A stretch of DNA of 64,000 nucleotides from Plantibacter sp. Leaf314 (GTDB taxonomy: Bacteria > Actinomycetota > Actinomycetes > Actinomycetales > Microbacteriaceae), in assembly GCF_001423185.1 (NCBI RefSeq), contig NZ_LMOB01000003.1:186001-250000 (forward strand), in the 5' to 3' direction. Numbering within the stretch: position 1 is the first letter of the stretch; the number at the start of each line of letters is the position of its first letter. The notes below the pieces were generated by a model, which had not been told where the DNA came from, did not search any database, and worked only from the letters and a program-made list of their open reading frames with translations. Shown in pieces: positions 56,267-64,000 of the stretch. The translations under genes were made by a program, and so were the position numbers.

Positions 56267-57625
56267 GTGAACGACACATCGCTCCGCCGGCGCCTCTGGC
56301 CGCAGGTGCTCACCGTCGTCGCACTCGGCGCCCGTGTCCTCGCCCTGCTCGCGCTGTGCCTCCTCGCGTGGGCCGCGGTACCGAGGCTCGCGGGCTGGAT
56401 GCCGACCACGGTGGCCTCCGGCTCGATGGAACCGCGCATCCTCACCGGCGACGTCGTCGTCTCGATGCCGATCGACGGCAAGGACGTGAGCAGCGGTCAG
56501 GTGGTGCTCGTCGACGATCCGGCCACCGACGGGTCACTCCTCCTCCACCGGGTGGTGGATCGGGAGGCCGGCGGTCTGCGCTTGCAGGGTGATGCCAATC
56601 GGCAGCCGGATCGACTCCTGGTCGACGACGCGGCCGTGCGTGGGGTCGCCGTCCTCCGGGTGCCCTTCATCGGCCTTCCGACCGTCTGGGCGCGAGCCGG
56701 GGACTGGGTGCCGCTCGCGCTCACCGGTCTCCTCGCGGTGGGGGTCGGTGGCGCCGTCCTCGGGACGCGCCGACTCCTCGACGAGGAGGGCGGAGCCCGA
56801 TCGCCGCAGCATCCGCGCCGCGCCGCACTCCCCATCGCCGGCGCGGCGCTCGCTGCGGCGCTCGCCGTCTCGTCCGTCCTGCCGACGGCCGGAGCGACGT
56901 GGGCGGCGAGCACCGAGGCGGCCGGGAACCGTCTCGCCGCGGGCACCTTCTCCTGCTTCAACGCGCCGCTCAGCGCGCCGGTGATCCAGTTCGACTTCAA
57001 CGAGCCGACGGGGACCGCGGTGATCAACCACGGCACCGGGCCGTGGGCCGCCTCACTCGGCAGCGAGGCCTCACGGGTCGCGGGTGGGTGTGGCGACAGC
57101 CCGTTCGTCCGCCTGGACGGCTCGAGCCGCACGCAGATCACGATGAACATGCCGGCCGTCGCCCCGCTCGCGTTCAGTCTCGAGGGCTGGTTCCGGACCA
57201 GTCAGGCGCAGGGGGAGGTGCTGGGCTTCGGGAACCAGAACGGGGCGGGGTCCGCGGTCAGTGACCGGCACGTCTACATCGGGCCGGACGGGCACCTGAA
57301 CTTCGGCATCCTGAACACGGGTGTGCACGCCATCACCACCTCGGAGTCCGTCGCCGACGGCGCTTGGCACCACGTCGCAGCGACGTCGTCGCCGGAGACG
57401 GGCATGGCGCTGTACCTCGACGGCGACCTCGTGGGGACCGATCCGGCCGCGCTCACGGGGGAGATGCTGGGGTACTGGCGGATCGGCTTCGACGAGGTGC
57501 CCGCGGACTGGCCGAACGCCCCGACGTCCTCCTGGTTCGTCGGAGACCTCGACACGATCGCGATCTCCCACCAGGTCCTCTCGGCTACGGAGGCGCATGA
57601 TCACGCCGCCGCCGGCCGGCAGTGA
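56267..57625 (+). CDS. SipW-type signal peptidase I fused to a LamG domain
   Basis: A 452-residue fusion. Residues ~14-44 are a membrane segment, then TTVASGSMEPRILTGDVVV gives the catalytic Ser53, and LLLHRVVDR places His94 where bacterial SPase I has Lys, so this is the ER/SipW type; Asp109 in GDANRQPD is likely catalytic too. A second membrane segment is at ~148-167. After RRAALPIAGAALAAALAVSS comes a second, SipW-like signal (ATWAASTEAAGNRLAAGTF, residues ~210-228), and residues ~240-445 are a LamG/concanavalin-like domain (FSLEGWFRTSQ, GAWHHVAATSS, LYLDGDLVGTD). GTG 56267 is chosen as start. It should process the TasA-like protein upstream and perhaps itself. Confidence 0.88.
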   Translation: MNDTSLRRRLWPQVLTVVALGARVLALLALCLLAWAAVPRLAGWMPTTVASGSMEPRILTGDVVVSMPIDGKDVSSGQVVLVDDPATDGSLLLHRVVDREAGGLRLQGDANRQPDRLLVDDAAVRGVAVLRVPFIGLPTVWARAGDWVPLALTGLLAVGVGGAVLGTRRLLDEEGGARSPQHPRRAALPIAGAALAAALAVSSVLPTAGATWAASTEAAGNRLAAGTFSCFNAPLSAPVIQFDFNEPTGTAVINHGTGPWAASLGSEASRVAGGCGDSPFVRLDGSSRTQITMNMPAVAPLAFSLEGWFRTSQAQGEVLGFGNQNGAGSAVSDRHVYIGPDGHLNFGILNTGVHAITTSESVADGAWHHVAATSSPETGMALYLDGDLVGTDPAALTGEMLGYWRIGFDEVPADWPNAPTSSWFVGDLDTIAISHQVLSATEAHDHAAAGRQ

Positions 57626-57803
57626 GCGACACGTCCCGCTGGCAGGGCGCTCGCCGGTTTTACAGCCGGGCAGCCGTGCCGTACACTGGATGGAGGTAGT
57701 TGAAATCTGCCATGATTTTCTGCGCCTGTTTTCCATCCTCGTGATGTCAGGCACGGTGCAGCAAGTCGGGGTAGATTCGACCCCTCCAGTGCAACAGCGC
57801 TGA
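57626..57803. promoter_or_regulatory. AT-richer promoter region before tRNA-Trp and secE
   Basis: This 178-bp intergenic region has an AT-rich core at 57697-57735 and a TAGATT hexamer (57771-57776) about 28 bp before tRNA-Trp, a plausible -10. No clear -35 is visible. Confidence 0.35.
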
Positions 57804-57876
57804 AGGGCGGTGGCTCAATTGGTAGAGCAGCGGTCTCCAAAACCGCAGGTTGCAGGTTCAAGTCCTGTCCGCCCTG
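57804..57876 (+). tRNA. tRNA-Trp (CCA)
   Basis: A 73-base tRNA. Acceptor AGGGCGG pairs with CCGCCCT, the anticodon arm GCGGTCTCCAAAACCGC shows CCA, and the T-arm has GGTTCAAGTCC. It lies 41 bp before secE, an order conserved in actinobacteria. Confidence 0.96.
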
Positions 57877-57917
57877 CGAGTCGGTGCATATGCACCGGCA
57901 CACGAAAGGTGTAACGA

Positions 57918-58190
57918 GTGGCCCCGAAGAGTACCGACACGCCCGGTGAGGACGTCGTCGTCAAGGCGAAGGCGGACCGTGCCGAACGGCGCGGCTTCTT
58001 CTCGGGCATCGTCCTGTTCCTGAAGCAGGTCTTCGCGGAACTCAAGAAGGTCGTCACGCCGACGCGGAAGGAACTCCTCAGCTACACGGCTGTCGTGCTC
58101 ATCTTCGTCTGCATCATGATGGCCCTCGTCTACGGCATCGACTTCGTCTTCGCCTGGGTCGTCACCCTGGTGTTCGGCACCGCGAGTTAG
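57918..58190 (+). CDS. secE: Preprotein translocase subunit SecE
   Basis: A 90-residue SecE, the clamp subunit of the SecYEG protein-export channel. The polar N-terminus is followed by the amphipathic FLKQVFAELKKVVTPTRKEL and one membrane segment (TAVVLIFVCIMMALVYGIDF), the single-helix form usual in actinobacteria. The GTG start has GAAAGGTG 7 nt upstream. It is co-transcribed with nusG. Confidence 0.96.
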   Translation: MAPKSTDTPGEDVVVKAKADRAERRGFFSGIVLFLKQVFAELKKVVTPTRKELLSYTAVVLIFVCIMMALVYGIDFVFAWVVTLVFGTAS

Positions 58191-58328
58191 TCCCGCTCAG
58201 GTTCCGGTGCTCCGGCCCGGTACCCGGGCTCCATCATCACCGACGGCGACACCGCCGTCACGCGCCAGCCTCTGGCGCCGCGGCCGGGATCAACCGTGAT
58301 CCGCACAACAGAAACGGAATGGAAATCA

Positions 58329-59303
58329 GTGTCTGAGCGAAACTCGAACGACGTCGACTGGGCAACCGCTGCCGAGCAGTCCTCGGAGGACGACGAGGCC
58401 CAGGAGGGCAACGTGCTCTCGGCCGACGAGCACTCCGTCGACCCCGCTGAGCACAACGCCGTCCACGTCGAAGAGACCGGCGACACCGAGGTCGACCTCG
58501 ACGCCATGCTCGACGCGATGGCGGAAGCCGTCGACCCCGAGGCCGACGCCGTCGTCGACGACGCGCTCGAGCTCGACGAGGCCGCCGAGGTCGAAGCAGC
58601 CGCCGAGGCCATCGCCGAGGAAGAGGCCGAGCCGCTCGACGCCGAAGCGGACGCCGACGCCGAGCCCGCTGAAGAGACCGAGGAAGACCCCTACGACGCC
58701 TTCCGCAAGGAACTCCGCTTCCTGCCGGGCAAGTGGTACGTCATCCACTCCTACGCCGGATTCGAGCGCAAGGTGAAGGCCAACATCGAGCAGCGCAAGT
58801 CGACGCTCGAGGTCGCGGACTACATCTACCAGGTCGAGGTCCCCATGGAGGACGTCGTCGAGATCAAGAACGGTCAGCGCAAGATGGTCACGCGCGTCCG
58901 GATCCCCGGCTACGTGCTCGTGCGCATGGACCTCAACGAGGACAGCTGGTCGGTCGTCCGCCACACGCCTGGCGTCACCGGCTTCGTGGGCAACGCCCAC
59001 AACCCGACGCCCCTCCGCTTCGAAGAGTCCTTCAACATGCTGAAGTCGCTCGTCGAGGTCAAGGAGACCGCGCCCGCCAAGGGCTCCGGCACGAAGGGCA
59101 GCGCCACGCAGCAGCGTGTCATCCCCGCCGAGGTCGACTTCGAGATCGGCGAGACGATCACCATCAAGGAAGGCTCGTTCGCGGGTCTCCCCGGATCGAT
59201 CAGCGAGATCAAGCCCGAGAGCGGCAAGCTCACGGTGCTCGTCTCCCTCTTCGAGCGCGAGACCCCGGTCGAGCTCAGCTTCGACCAGGTCACCAAGCTC
59301 TAG
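58329..59303 (+). CDS. nusG: Transcription termination/antitermination factor NusG
   Basis: A 324-residue NusG. Residues 1-~130 are an acidic extension rich in Glu, Asp and Ala, absent from E. coli NusG (181 residues). The NGN domain begins at KWYVIHSYAGFERKVKANIE (~134), with VRIPGYVLVRMDLNEDSW the strongly conserved RNA-polymerase contact, and the KOW domain is VDFEIGETITIKEGSFAGLP (~268) to the end. NusG couples RNA polymerase to Rho and ribosomes. GTG 58329 is chosen because conservation of the frame fits; GGAAATCAG precedes it. Confidence 0.96.
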   Translation: MSERNSNDVDWATAAEQSSEDDEAQEGNVLSADEHSVDPAEHNAVHVEETGDTEVDLDAMLDAMAEAVDPEADAVVDDALELDEAAEVEAAAEAIAEEEAEPLDAEADADAEPAEETEEDPYDAFRKELRFLPGKWYVIHSYAGFERKVKANIEQRKSTLEVADYIYQVEVPMEDVVEIKNGQRKMVTRVRIPGYVLVRMDLNEDSWSVVRHTPGVTGFVGNAHNPTPLRFEESFNMLKSLVEVKETAPAKGSGTKGSATQQRVIPAEVDFEIGETITIKEGSFAGLPGSISEIKPESGKLTVLVSLFERETPVELSFDQVTKL

Positions 59304-59348
59304 CCCACCAGGCTCCCCAGTCCACCGCCGCCCGACGGGCGCGCGGGA

Positions 59349-59373
59349 GAGCACACATCATCCGATGGTGCTC
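59349..59373 (+). promoter_or_regulatory. Bulged hairpin before rplK, candidate L1 binding site
   Basis: GAGCAC, a bulged A, CATC, loop ATCC, GATG and GTGCTC form a 10-bp stem 23 bp before the rplK ATG. In many bacteria ribosomal protein L1 represses the rplK-rplA mRNA by binding an asymmetric hairpin in this place. Confidence 0.4.
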
Positions 59374-59396
59374 GAACCCCAGAAGAAGGAAGAAAC

Positions 59397-59828
59397 ATGG
59401 CACCGAAGAAGAAGGTCACGGGTCTCATCAAGCTGCAGATCCAGGCCGGCGCCGCGAACCCCGCTCCCCCCATCGGCCCCGCCCTTGGTCAGCACGGCGT
59501 CAACATCATGGAATTCTGCAAGGCGTACAACGCGGCCACCGAGTCGCAGCGCGGCAACGTCATCCCCGTCGAGATCACCGTCTACGAGGACCGTTCGTTC
59601 ACCTTCATCCTGAAGACCCCGCCCGCAGCGGAGCTCATCAAGAAGGCCGCCGGCGTCGCCAAGGGCTCCGGTACCCCGCACACCGTCAAGGTCGCGAAGC
59701 TCACCAAGGAGCAGGTCCGTCAGATCGCCGAGCAGAAGGCTCCCGACCTGAACTCGAACGACATCGACGCAGCCGCGAAGATCATCGCCGGCACCGCCCG
59801 CTCCATGGGCATCACGGTCGAGGGCTAG
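59397..59828 (+). CDS. rplK: 50S ribosomal protein L11
   Basis: A 143-residue L11, part of the GTPase-associated centre of the large subunit. [20 protein letters not shown] then [20 protein letters not shown] is the conserved N-terminal domain, and [16 protein letters not shown] the C-terminal rRNA-binding end. AGAAGGAAG is the ribosome binding site. rplA follows at 115 bp. Confidence 0.98.
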
Positions 59829-59943
59829 TCCTTCCGATCCGCACCGGGTGAGCCATCCAGGCCACACCCGCGCACGACTCTTTTTTCACTCGTGGCAGCG
59901 CCGGCCAGGCGCAGATGACCACATTTCTCATAGGAGAACGCAC

Positions 59944-60633
59944 ATGGCACAGAAGTCGAAGGCCTACCGGGCCGCAGTCGAGAAGATCGAGGCTGACAAG
60001 TTCTACACGCCGAACGAGGCAGTCGCTCTCGCCAAGGAGACCGGTTCCGCCAAGTTCAACAGCACCGTCGAGGTCGCCCTCAAGCTCGGTGTCGACCCGC
60101 GCAAGGCGGACCAGATGGTCCGTGGCACGGTCATCCTCCCGCACGGCACGGGCAAGACCGCCCGCGTGATCGTCTTCGCGACGGGCCCGGCAGCAGAGGC
60201 CGCCATCGCGGCCGGCGCTGACGAGGTCGGTGGCGACGAGCTCATCGCGAAGGTCGCCGAGGGCTACACCTCCTTCGACTCCGCGGTCTCGACCCCGGAA
60301 CTCATGGGTAAGGTCGGCCGTCTCGGAAAGGTCCTCGGTCCGCGTGGCCTCATGCCGAACCCGAAGACCGGCACCGTGACGCCGGACGTGGCCAAGGCCG
60401 TGTCCGACATCAAGGGCGGAAAGATCGAGTTCCGCGTCGACAAGCACTCCAACGTGCACTTCGTCGTGGGCAAGGCTTCGTTCGACGCCGCGCAGCTCGA
60501 GGAGAACATCAACACCGCGCTCGAGGAGATCCTCCGCCTCAAGCCGTCCTCCTCGAAGGGCCGCTACATCCAGAAGGGCGCCGTGTCGACCACGTTCGGC
60601 CCCGGCATCCCGCTGGACGTCAACTCCATCTAG
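59944..60633 (+). CDS. rplA: 50S ribosomal protein L1
   Basis: A 229-residue L1 that binds 23S rRNA at the E-site stalk and can bind its own m[35 protein letters not shown] and [20 protein letters not shown] are signatures. TAGGAGAAC precedes the ATG. A TTTTTT tract and a short palindromic stretch lie in the 115-bp gap after rplK. The operon ends at the hairpin at 60645. Confidence 0.98.
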   Translation: MAQKSKAYRAAVEKIEADKFYTPNEAVALAKETGSAKFNSTVEVALKLGVDPRKADQMVRGTVILPHGTGKTARVIVFATGPAAEAAIAAGADEVGGDELIAKVAEGYTSFDSAVSTPELMGKVGRLGKVLGPRGLMPNPKTGTVTPDVAKAVSDIKGGKIEFRVDKHSNVHFVVGKASFDAAQLEENINTALEEILRLKPSSSKGRYIQKGAVSTTFGPGIPLDVNSI

Positions 60634-60644
60634 TCACACCCGTA

Positions 60645-60680
60645 CGAAGGCCCGGTCGCAGCAGTGCGACCGGGCCTTCG
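60645..60680 (+). terminator. Strong terminator of the secE-nusG-rplK-rplA unit
   Basis: CGAAGGCCCGGTCGCA (60645-60660) pairs perfectly over 16 bp with TGCGACCGGGCCTTCG (60665-60680) around a GCAG loop. TCGTTCC follows, with only a weak T-run. Confidence 0.8.
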
Positions 60681-60735
60681 TCGTTCCCGCCGGCAGCGTC
60701 GTTCCCACCGTCAGGCGACCCCGTAGGATGCGGGG

Positions 60736-61269
60736 ATGGTCTCCACCCGTCCTGCCACCGCCGACGACGCGGCGACGCTCTCCACGCTCGCCGCCGCGAC
60801 CTTCGGGCTCGCGTGCCCACCGGGGACGACGCCGGCGGACATCGATGCATTCATCGCGCAGCACTTCACCCTGGAACACTTCGAGGAGTACCTCGGAAGC
60901 ACCAACCGGGCGGTGCGCCTGCTGCTCGCCGAGGACGGCACGGCCATCGGATACACGATGCTCGTGTTCGGCGAGCCGACCGACCCGGACGTCCTCGCCG
61001 TGGTCACGCCCCGGCCGACGGTGGAGCTCAGCAAGCTGTACGTCCTCGCCGACGGGCATGGTGGCGGCGTGGCCCGCGTGCTCATGGAGGCGACGCTCGA
61101 CGACGCCCTCGAGCACGGCGCCTCCTCGGTCTGGCTCGGCGTCAACCAGCAGAACGCGAGGGCGATCCGCTTCTACGAGAAGAGCGGGTTCGTCGTCGTC
61201 GGCCGCAAGACGTTCCTCGTCGGCTCCGAGCGGCACGACGACTTCGTGATGGAACGGGTCTCGGGGTGA
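60736..61269 (+). CDS. GNAT family N-acetyltransferase
   Basis: A 177-residue acetyltransferase of the GNAT fold. LSKLYVLADGHGGGVARVLM covers strand 4 and the acetyl-CoA pyrophosphate loop (variant of QxxGxG/A), and GVNQQNARAIRFYEKSGFVV is motif B. The acceptor is unknown; the protein resembles RimI/PaiA-like enzymes. TAGGAT (60724-60729) lies six bases before the ATG, so it is probably leaderless. Confidence 0.9.
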   Translation: MVSTRPATADDAATLSTLAAATFGLACPPGTTPADIDAFIAQHFTLEHFEEYLGSTNRAVRLLLAEDGTAIGYTMLVFGEPTDPDVLAVVTPRPTVELSKLYVLADGHGGGVARVLMEATLDDALEHGASSVWLGVNQQNARAIRFYEKSGFVVVGRKTFLVGSERHDDFVMERVSG

Positions 61270-61277
61270 ACCACCCC

Positions 61278-61302
61278 GGTCCCTGAGCCTGTCGAAGGGC
61301 GC
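61278..61302 (+). repeat. Dispersed intergenic repeat, copy 3
   Basis: GGTCCCTGAGCCTGTCGAAG followed by GGCGC, ending two bases before the stop codon of the convergent oxidoreductase gene. It may also act as part of the end of both transcripts. Confidence 0.75.
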
Positions 61303-61304
61303 GC

Positions 61305-62333
61305 TCAGCCGTCGGCGACCTTCAGGACGATCTTGCCCTTGGCATGACCGCCCTCGAGGACGGTGTGGGCCTGGTGCACCTCGTCGAGCTCGAACACCTG
61401 GTCGACGAAGACCCGGACGTCGCCGGACTCGAGCAGACGCCCGATGGTGTCGAGCGTCGAGCCGTCCGGGGCGACCCGGAACGTCGTGGCCCGGACGCCG
61501 ACGGCTCGGGCATCCTCGACCAGCGTCGGCCACGACCCCGTCGGCGCGTTCACGATGAGGCCGCCCGGACGCAGGACGGACAGCGATCGTGTCCCCGTGT
61601 CGTCGACCGTGTTGCCGATGAGGTCGATCACGACGTCGACCTCCGAGACCACGTCCTCGAACCGCACGGCGTCGTGGTCGACGGCCTGGTGCGCGCCCAG
61701 TTCCCGCAACCAGCCCACGTTCCGGCCGGAGCCGGTGGCGATCACCCGCGCCCCGAAGTAGGCGGCGAACTGGACGGCGAAGTGGCCGACCCCACCACTG
61801 CCCGCGTGGATCAGGATGCGCTGGCCCTCGTGCGCTTTCGCGACGTCCACGACCATGCCCCAGGCGGTGAGCGCGGCGAGGGGCACCCCGGCGGCCTCGA
61901 CGTGCGAGAGCGTCGTCGGCTTCCGCGTGAGGCTCAGGGAGGAGACGGCGACGTACTCCGCGTAACTGCCGCCGGTCCGCGGGAACGCGGTCATCCCGTA
62001 GACCTCGTCGCCCGGGAGCAGGCCGGCTGCGGGGAAGGGCGACTCCACGACGATGCCGCTGAAGTCGTATCCGAGGACGGCCGGCATGGTCGCGATGGCC
62101 GAGGAGACCCCTCGCCCCGACCGGGTCTTCGCGTCGATGGGGTTCACTCCGGCGGCGACGACGCGGACGAGGAACTCCGCCATCACGGGCTTCGGCGTCG
62201 GCACCGTCTGCATGTGGAACACCTCGGGGCTCCCGACCGTGTCGATCACCGCAGCCCGCATGTGCTCCGGTGCCGGCTTGACCGCATCAGTGGTGGTCGC
62301 CAGCGACCACGAGTGTCCGGCTCCTTGACGCAT
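61305..62333 (-). CDS. Quinone oxidoreductase-like (zinc-free MDR) enzyme
   Basis: A 342-residue medium-chain dehydrogenase/reductase without the zinc ligands of alcohol dehydrogenases. GVNPIDAKTRSG and LGYDFSGIVVE are the QOR-type N-terminal signatures, and ILIHAGSGGVGHFAVQFAAY is the NADPH-binding motif. It likely reduces quinones or enones with NADPH. The ATG at 62333 is well supported by AAGGAGTACCCG-type spacing (AAGGAG 7 nt upstream). It converges with the GNAT gene. Confidence 0.92.
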   Translation of the reverse strand: MRQGAGHSWSLATTTDAVKPAPEHMRAAVIDTVGSPEVFHMQTVPTPKPVMAEFLVRVVAAGVNPIDAKTRSGRGVSSAIATMPAVLGYDFSGIVVESPFPAAGLLPGDEVYGMTAFPRTGGSYAEYVAVSSLSLTRKPTTLSHVEAAGVPLAALTAWGMVVDVAKAHEGQRILIHAGSGGVGHFAVQFAAYFGARVIATGSGRNVGWLRELGAHQAVDHDAVRFEDVVSEVDVVIDLIGNTVDDTGTRSLSVLRPGGLIVNAPTGSWPTLVEDARAVGVRATTFRVAPDGSTLDTIGRLLESGDVRVFVDQVFELDEVHQAHTVLEGGHAKGKIVLKVADG

Positions 62334-62560
62334 CGGGTACTCCTTCGTCGTTCGTCCCCCGAACATTCCACCCGACGGAGGTCGGCTCGGCGACGAGTCT
62401 CGCTCCGGCACGTGGTCCGGCTCTGTTCTCATCAAAGCCGCCGAATGAGTCGGCACTGTTACGGCGGTGTCAATTGGGTGGAAACGATTCCCCCACCTCG
62501 AGGGACACGACGGATGTCGGGTACTGCGGGGCCGCGCGGTCGGTCCGATACAGTGGCGCC

Positions 62561-63190
62561 ATGCGTGCACTGTTCGGAGTCATCAGGATCCTCGCCGGCG
62601 GGGTGATCATCGCCGCGATCGTCGGACAGTTCGTCTACACGCTGTCGTTCGGCGATGCGCCGGTGGACTTCGTCGTGAACTTCTTCAGCTACTTCACGAT
62701 CCTCTCGAACGCGTTGAGTGCGATCGTGCTCCTGATCGGCGCCGGCTTCTGCTTCCGGATGCGACGCGATCCCGCCTGGTACAACCTCCTCCTCGGCAGT
62801 GTCGTCACCTACATGGCGACCACCGGGGTGGTCTACAACCTGTTGCTCCGCGGCATCCAGCTCGACCAGGGACACACCCTCGGGTGGTCGAACGAGGTGT
62901 TGCACCTCATCGCGCCGATCTATCTGGTGGTGGTCTGGATCGTCACGCCCGGGAAGTCCCGACTGGAGTGGCGGCAGGTGTGGGGGATCATCGCGTTCCC
63001 GCTGGTCTGGACCGTGTACACGATGATCCGTGGCGCGATCGTCGGTTGGTACCCGTACCCGTTCCTCAACCCGGCTCAGCCCGGCGGGGTCGGCGCGGTG
63101 ATCGTGTACATCATCGCCATCGCGGGATTCATCGGCCTCATGGGGTGCGCGGTGATCGCCCTCAGTCGGACCCGGTTGATCCGAGGGTGA
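62561..63190 (+). CDS. Pr6Pr family membrane protein
   Basis: A 209-residue protein with six predicted membrane segments, matching the Pr6Pr family: VVNFFSYFTILSNALSAIVL then YNLLLRGIQL, NEVLHLIAPIYLVVVW and YPYPFLNPAQPGGVGAVIVY are typical. Function is unknown. TACAGT (62549-62554) lies six bases before the ATG. Its stop overlaps the next start (GTGA), so the two are coupled. Confidence 0.88.
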   Translation: MRALFGVIRILAGGVIIAAIVGQFVYTLSFGDAPVDFVVNFFSYFTILSNALSAIVLLIGAGFCFRMRRDPAWYNLLLGSVVTYMATTGVVYNLLLRGIQLDQGHTLGWSNEVLHLIAPIYLVVVWIVTPGKSRLEWRQVWGIIAFPLVWTVYTMIRGAIVGWYPYPFLNPAQPGGVGAVIVYIIAIAGFIGLMGCAVIALSRTRLIRG

Positions 63191-63963
63191 GTCGCACGAT
63201 GTCGTCCATGCCGGGCCTCGCCGCCGGCACCCGTTCGCGAGCCCGCCGCCGACCCGCCCTCGTGTTCGCCACCGTCGGTGGCGTCCTCGTCGTGGTCGCC
63301 GCGATCCTGATCTGGGCCGCGCGGCTCAGCCTGGCCAAGAACAGCTACGTGAGCGGGCTCGGCGCCACCGGCGAGGTCACGGCGCCCGTGTTCAACGCGG
63401 CGCTCCTCATGGTGGCGGTCGGTGGTCTCAGCATCGCGGTGGCCCTGCAGCGGGCGGCGCGCCCGGGCCGTGGACGTCCGCAGCGGTCCCGGATCGCGGG
63501 CATCCTCGTCCCCTGGCTGCTTGTCGCCGGTTCGAGCGTCTGCTTCTTCGTCGCCTCGCAGGTGACCTGCACGTACGAGTGCCCCATCCCCTCGAGCCCG
63601 CTGTTCACCGTGCAGGACGCGGTGCACATCTCCTTCGCGGTCCTCGGATTCACGCTCGCCTGCCTCGCCATGATCGGCTCCGCGATCGGTGCCCGGCTCC
63701 GGGTCGTCCGGCGCGTGTCGTGGGTGGCCGGTGCGGCCGTCGCGGTCGTCGCCGGCATCGGCGGTCTGCTGTCGCTCGCCGAGATCGGGCAGCAGGTGGG
63801 CAGTTGGTTGGAGTTCGCGGCGATGACGATCGCGTTGCTCTGGTTGGTCGGGTGCGGGCTGGCGGAGGCGGTCACCGTCGGGCGGTCGGACGACGGCGGG
63901 GGTGTCACCTCGATGGAGGAGGACGCACCTCAGTTCGACACGGCGTCCGGGCTCCGCGGCTGA
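63187..63963 (+). CDS. Hypothetical membrane protein
   Basis: A 258-residue protein with about six membrane segments, for example ALVFATVGGVLVVVAAILIW, AALLMVAVGGLSIAVAL, HISFAVLGFTLACLAMIGSA and VAGAAVAVVAGIGGLLSLAE. A loop with two cysteines (QVTCTYECPIP) could form a disulfide outside. The pattern resembles DUF998-type proteins but I am not certain. GTG 63187 overlaps the Pr6Pr stop; ATG 63199 is an alternative. The tail is acidic and soluble. Confidence 0.72.
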   Translation: MSRTMSSMPGLAAGTRSRARRRPALVFATVGGVLVVVAAILIWAARLSLAKNSYVSGLGATGEVTAPVFNAALLMVAVGGLSIAVALQRAARPGRGRPQRSRIAGILVPWLLVAGSSVCFFVASQVTCTYECPIPSSPLFTVQDAVHISFAVLGFTLACLAMIGSAIGARLRVVRRVSWVAGAAVAVVAGIGGLLSLAEIGQQVGSWLEFAAMTIALLWLVGCGLAEAVTVGRSDDGGGVTSMEEDAPQFDTASGLRG

Positions 63964-64000
63964 GTCATCGCGTCGACGGCGGGCGCCGACAGGGCTTCGC

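Overview
The window is a chromosomal segment of a high-GC actinobacterium, most likely of the family Microbacteriaceae (Plantibacter/Curtobacterium-like; the genus is a guess). The basis is very high GC in third codon positions, menaquinone biosynthesis genes, a mycobacterial-type FprA reductase, FAS-I-type MaoC dehydratases next to murB, a RamB regulator beside the glyoxylate shunt, and the order tRNA-Trp, secE, nusG, rplK, rplA. I see no prophage, insertion sequence, CRISPR array or plasmid function. Nearly all of it is intact housekeeping and accessory metabolism.

Layout. 1-15.7 kb is a menaquinone region: the end of menE, then menA, menD, isochorismate synthase (menF), menG/ubiE, a polyprenyl diphosphate synthase and fprA. 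Mixed in are a membrane acyltransferase, a PPK2 kinase, an XRE/SDR divergent pair and an amino-acid permease. 15.8-28 kb is a mixed stretch: a Gln/Gly/Tyr-rich membrane protein, an alpha/beta hydrolase, yajQ, a lipoprotein transglycosylase, tRNA-Tyr, a DUF222/HNH gene, inositol monophosphatase, an M23 peptidase, a solitary dTDP-glucose dehydratase, poxB and a Ser/Thr kinase. 28.2-36.2 kb makes and handles alpha-glucans: a tight glgX(treX)-treY-treZ operon converging with a GH13 alpha-glucosidase. 36.3-41.5 kb holds a PGPGW protein, a second transglycosylase, tRNA-Thr and tRNA-Met, a PH-domain gene, a frameshifted P-loop kinase and a MerR/SDR pair with a clear MerR operator. 41.6-46.7 kb has a phosphatase, a TSUP permease, two MaoC dehydratases, murB and an aminotransferase. 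46.8-57.6 kb is more variable: glyoxylate shunt (aceA-aceB) with divergent ramB, an Old Yellow Enzyme, an LtrA protein, a DUF805 protein, and a TasA-like secreted protein followed by a SipW-type signal peptidase fused to a LamG domain. 57.8-60.7 kb is tRNA-Trp, secE, nusG, rplK and rplA, ending in a strong hairpin. The last 3 kb hold a GNAT enzyme, a quinone-oxidoreductase-like enzyme and two membrane proteins.

Expression signals. About twenty genes have a TANNNT-like -10 hexamer exactly 6-7 nt before the start codon, so they are probably transcribed as leaderless mRNAs; genes inside operons instead overlap by four bases or carry purine-rich ribosome binding sites. Long GC hairpins, usually without a T-run, separate many transcription units. 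A short dispersed repeat (GGTCCCTGAGCCTGTCGAAG) occurs in four intergenic places.

The most interesting item is the SipW-like peptidase whose C-terminal half looks like its own substrate: a second SipW-type signal region followed by a secreted LamG domain, directly downstream of a gene with a similar signal.
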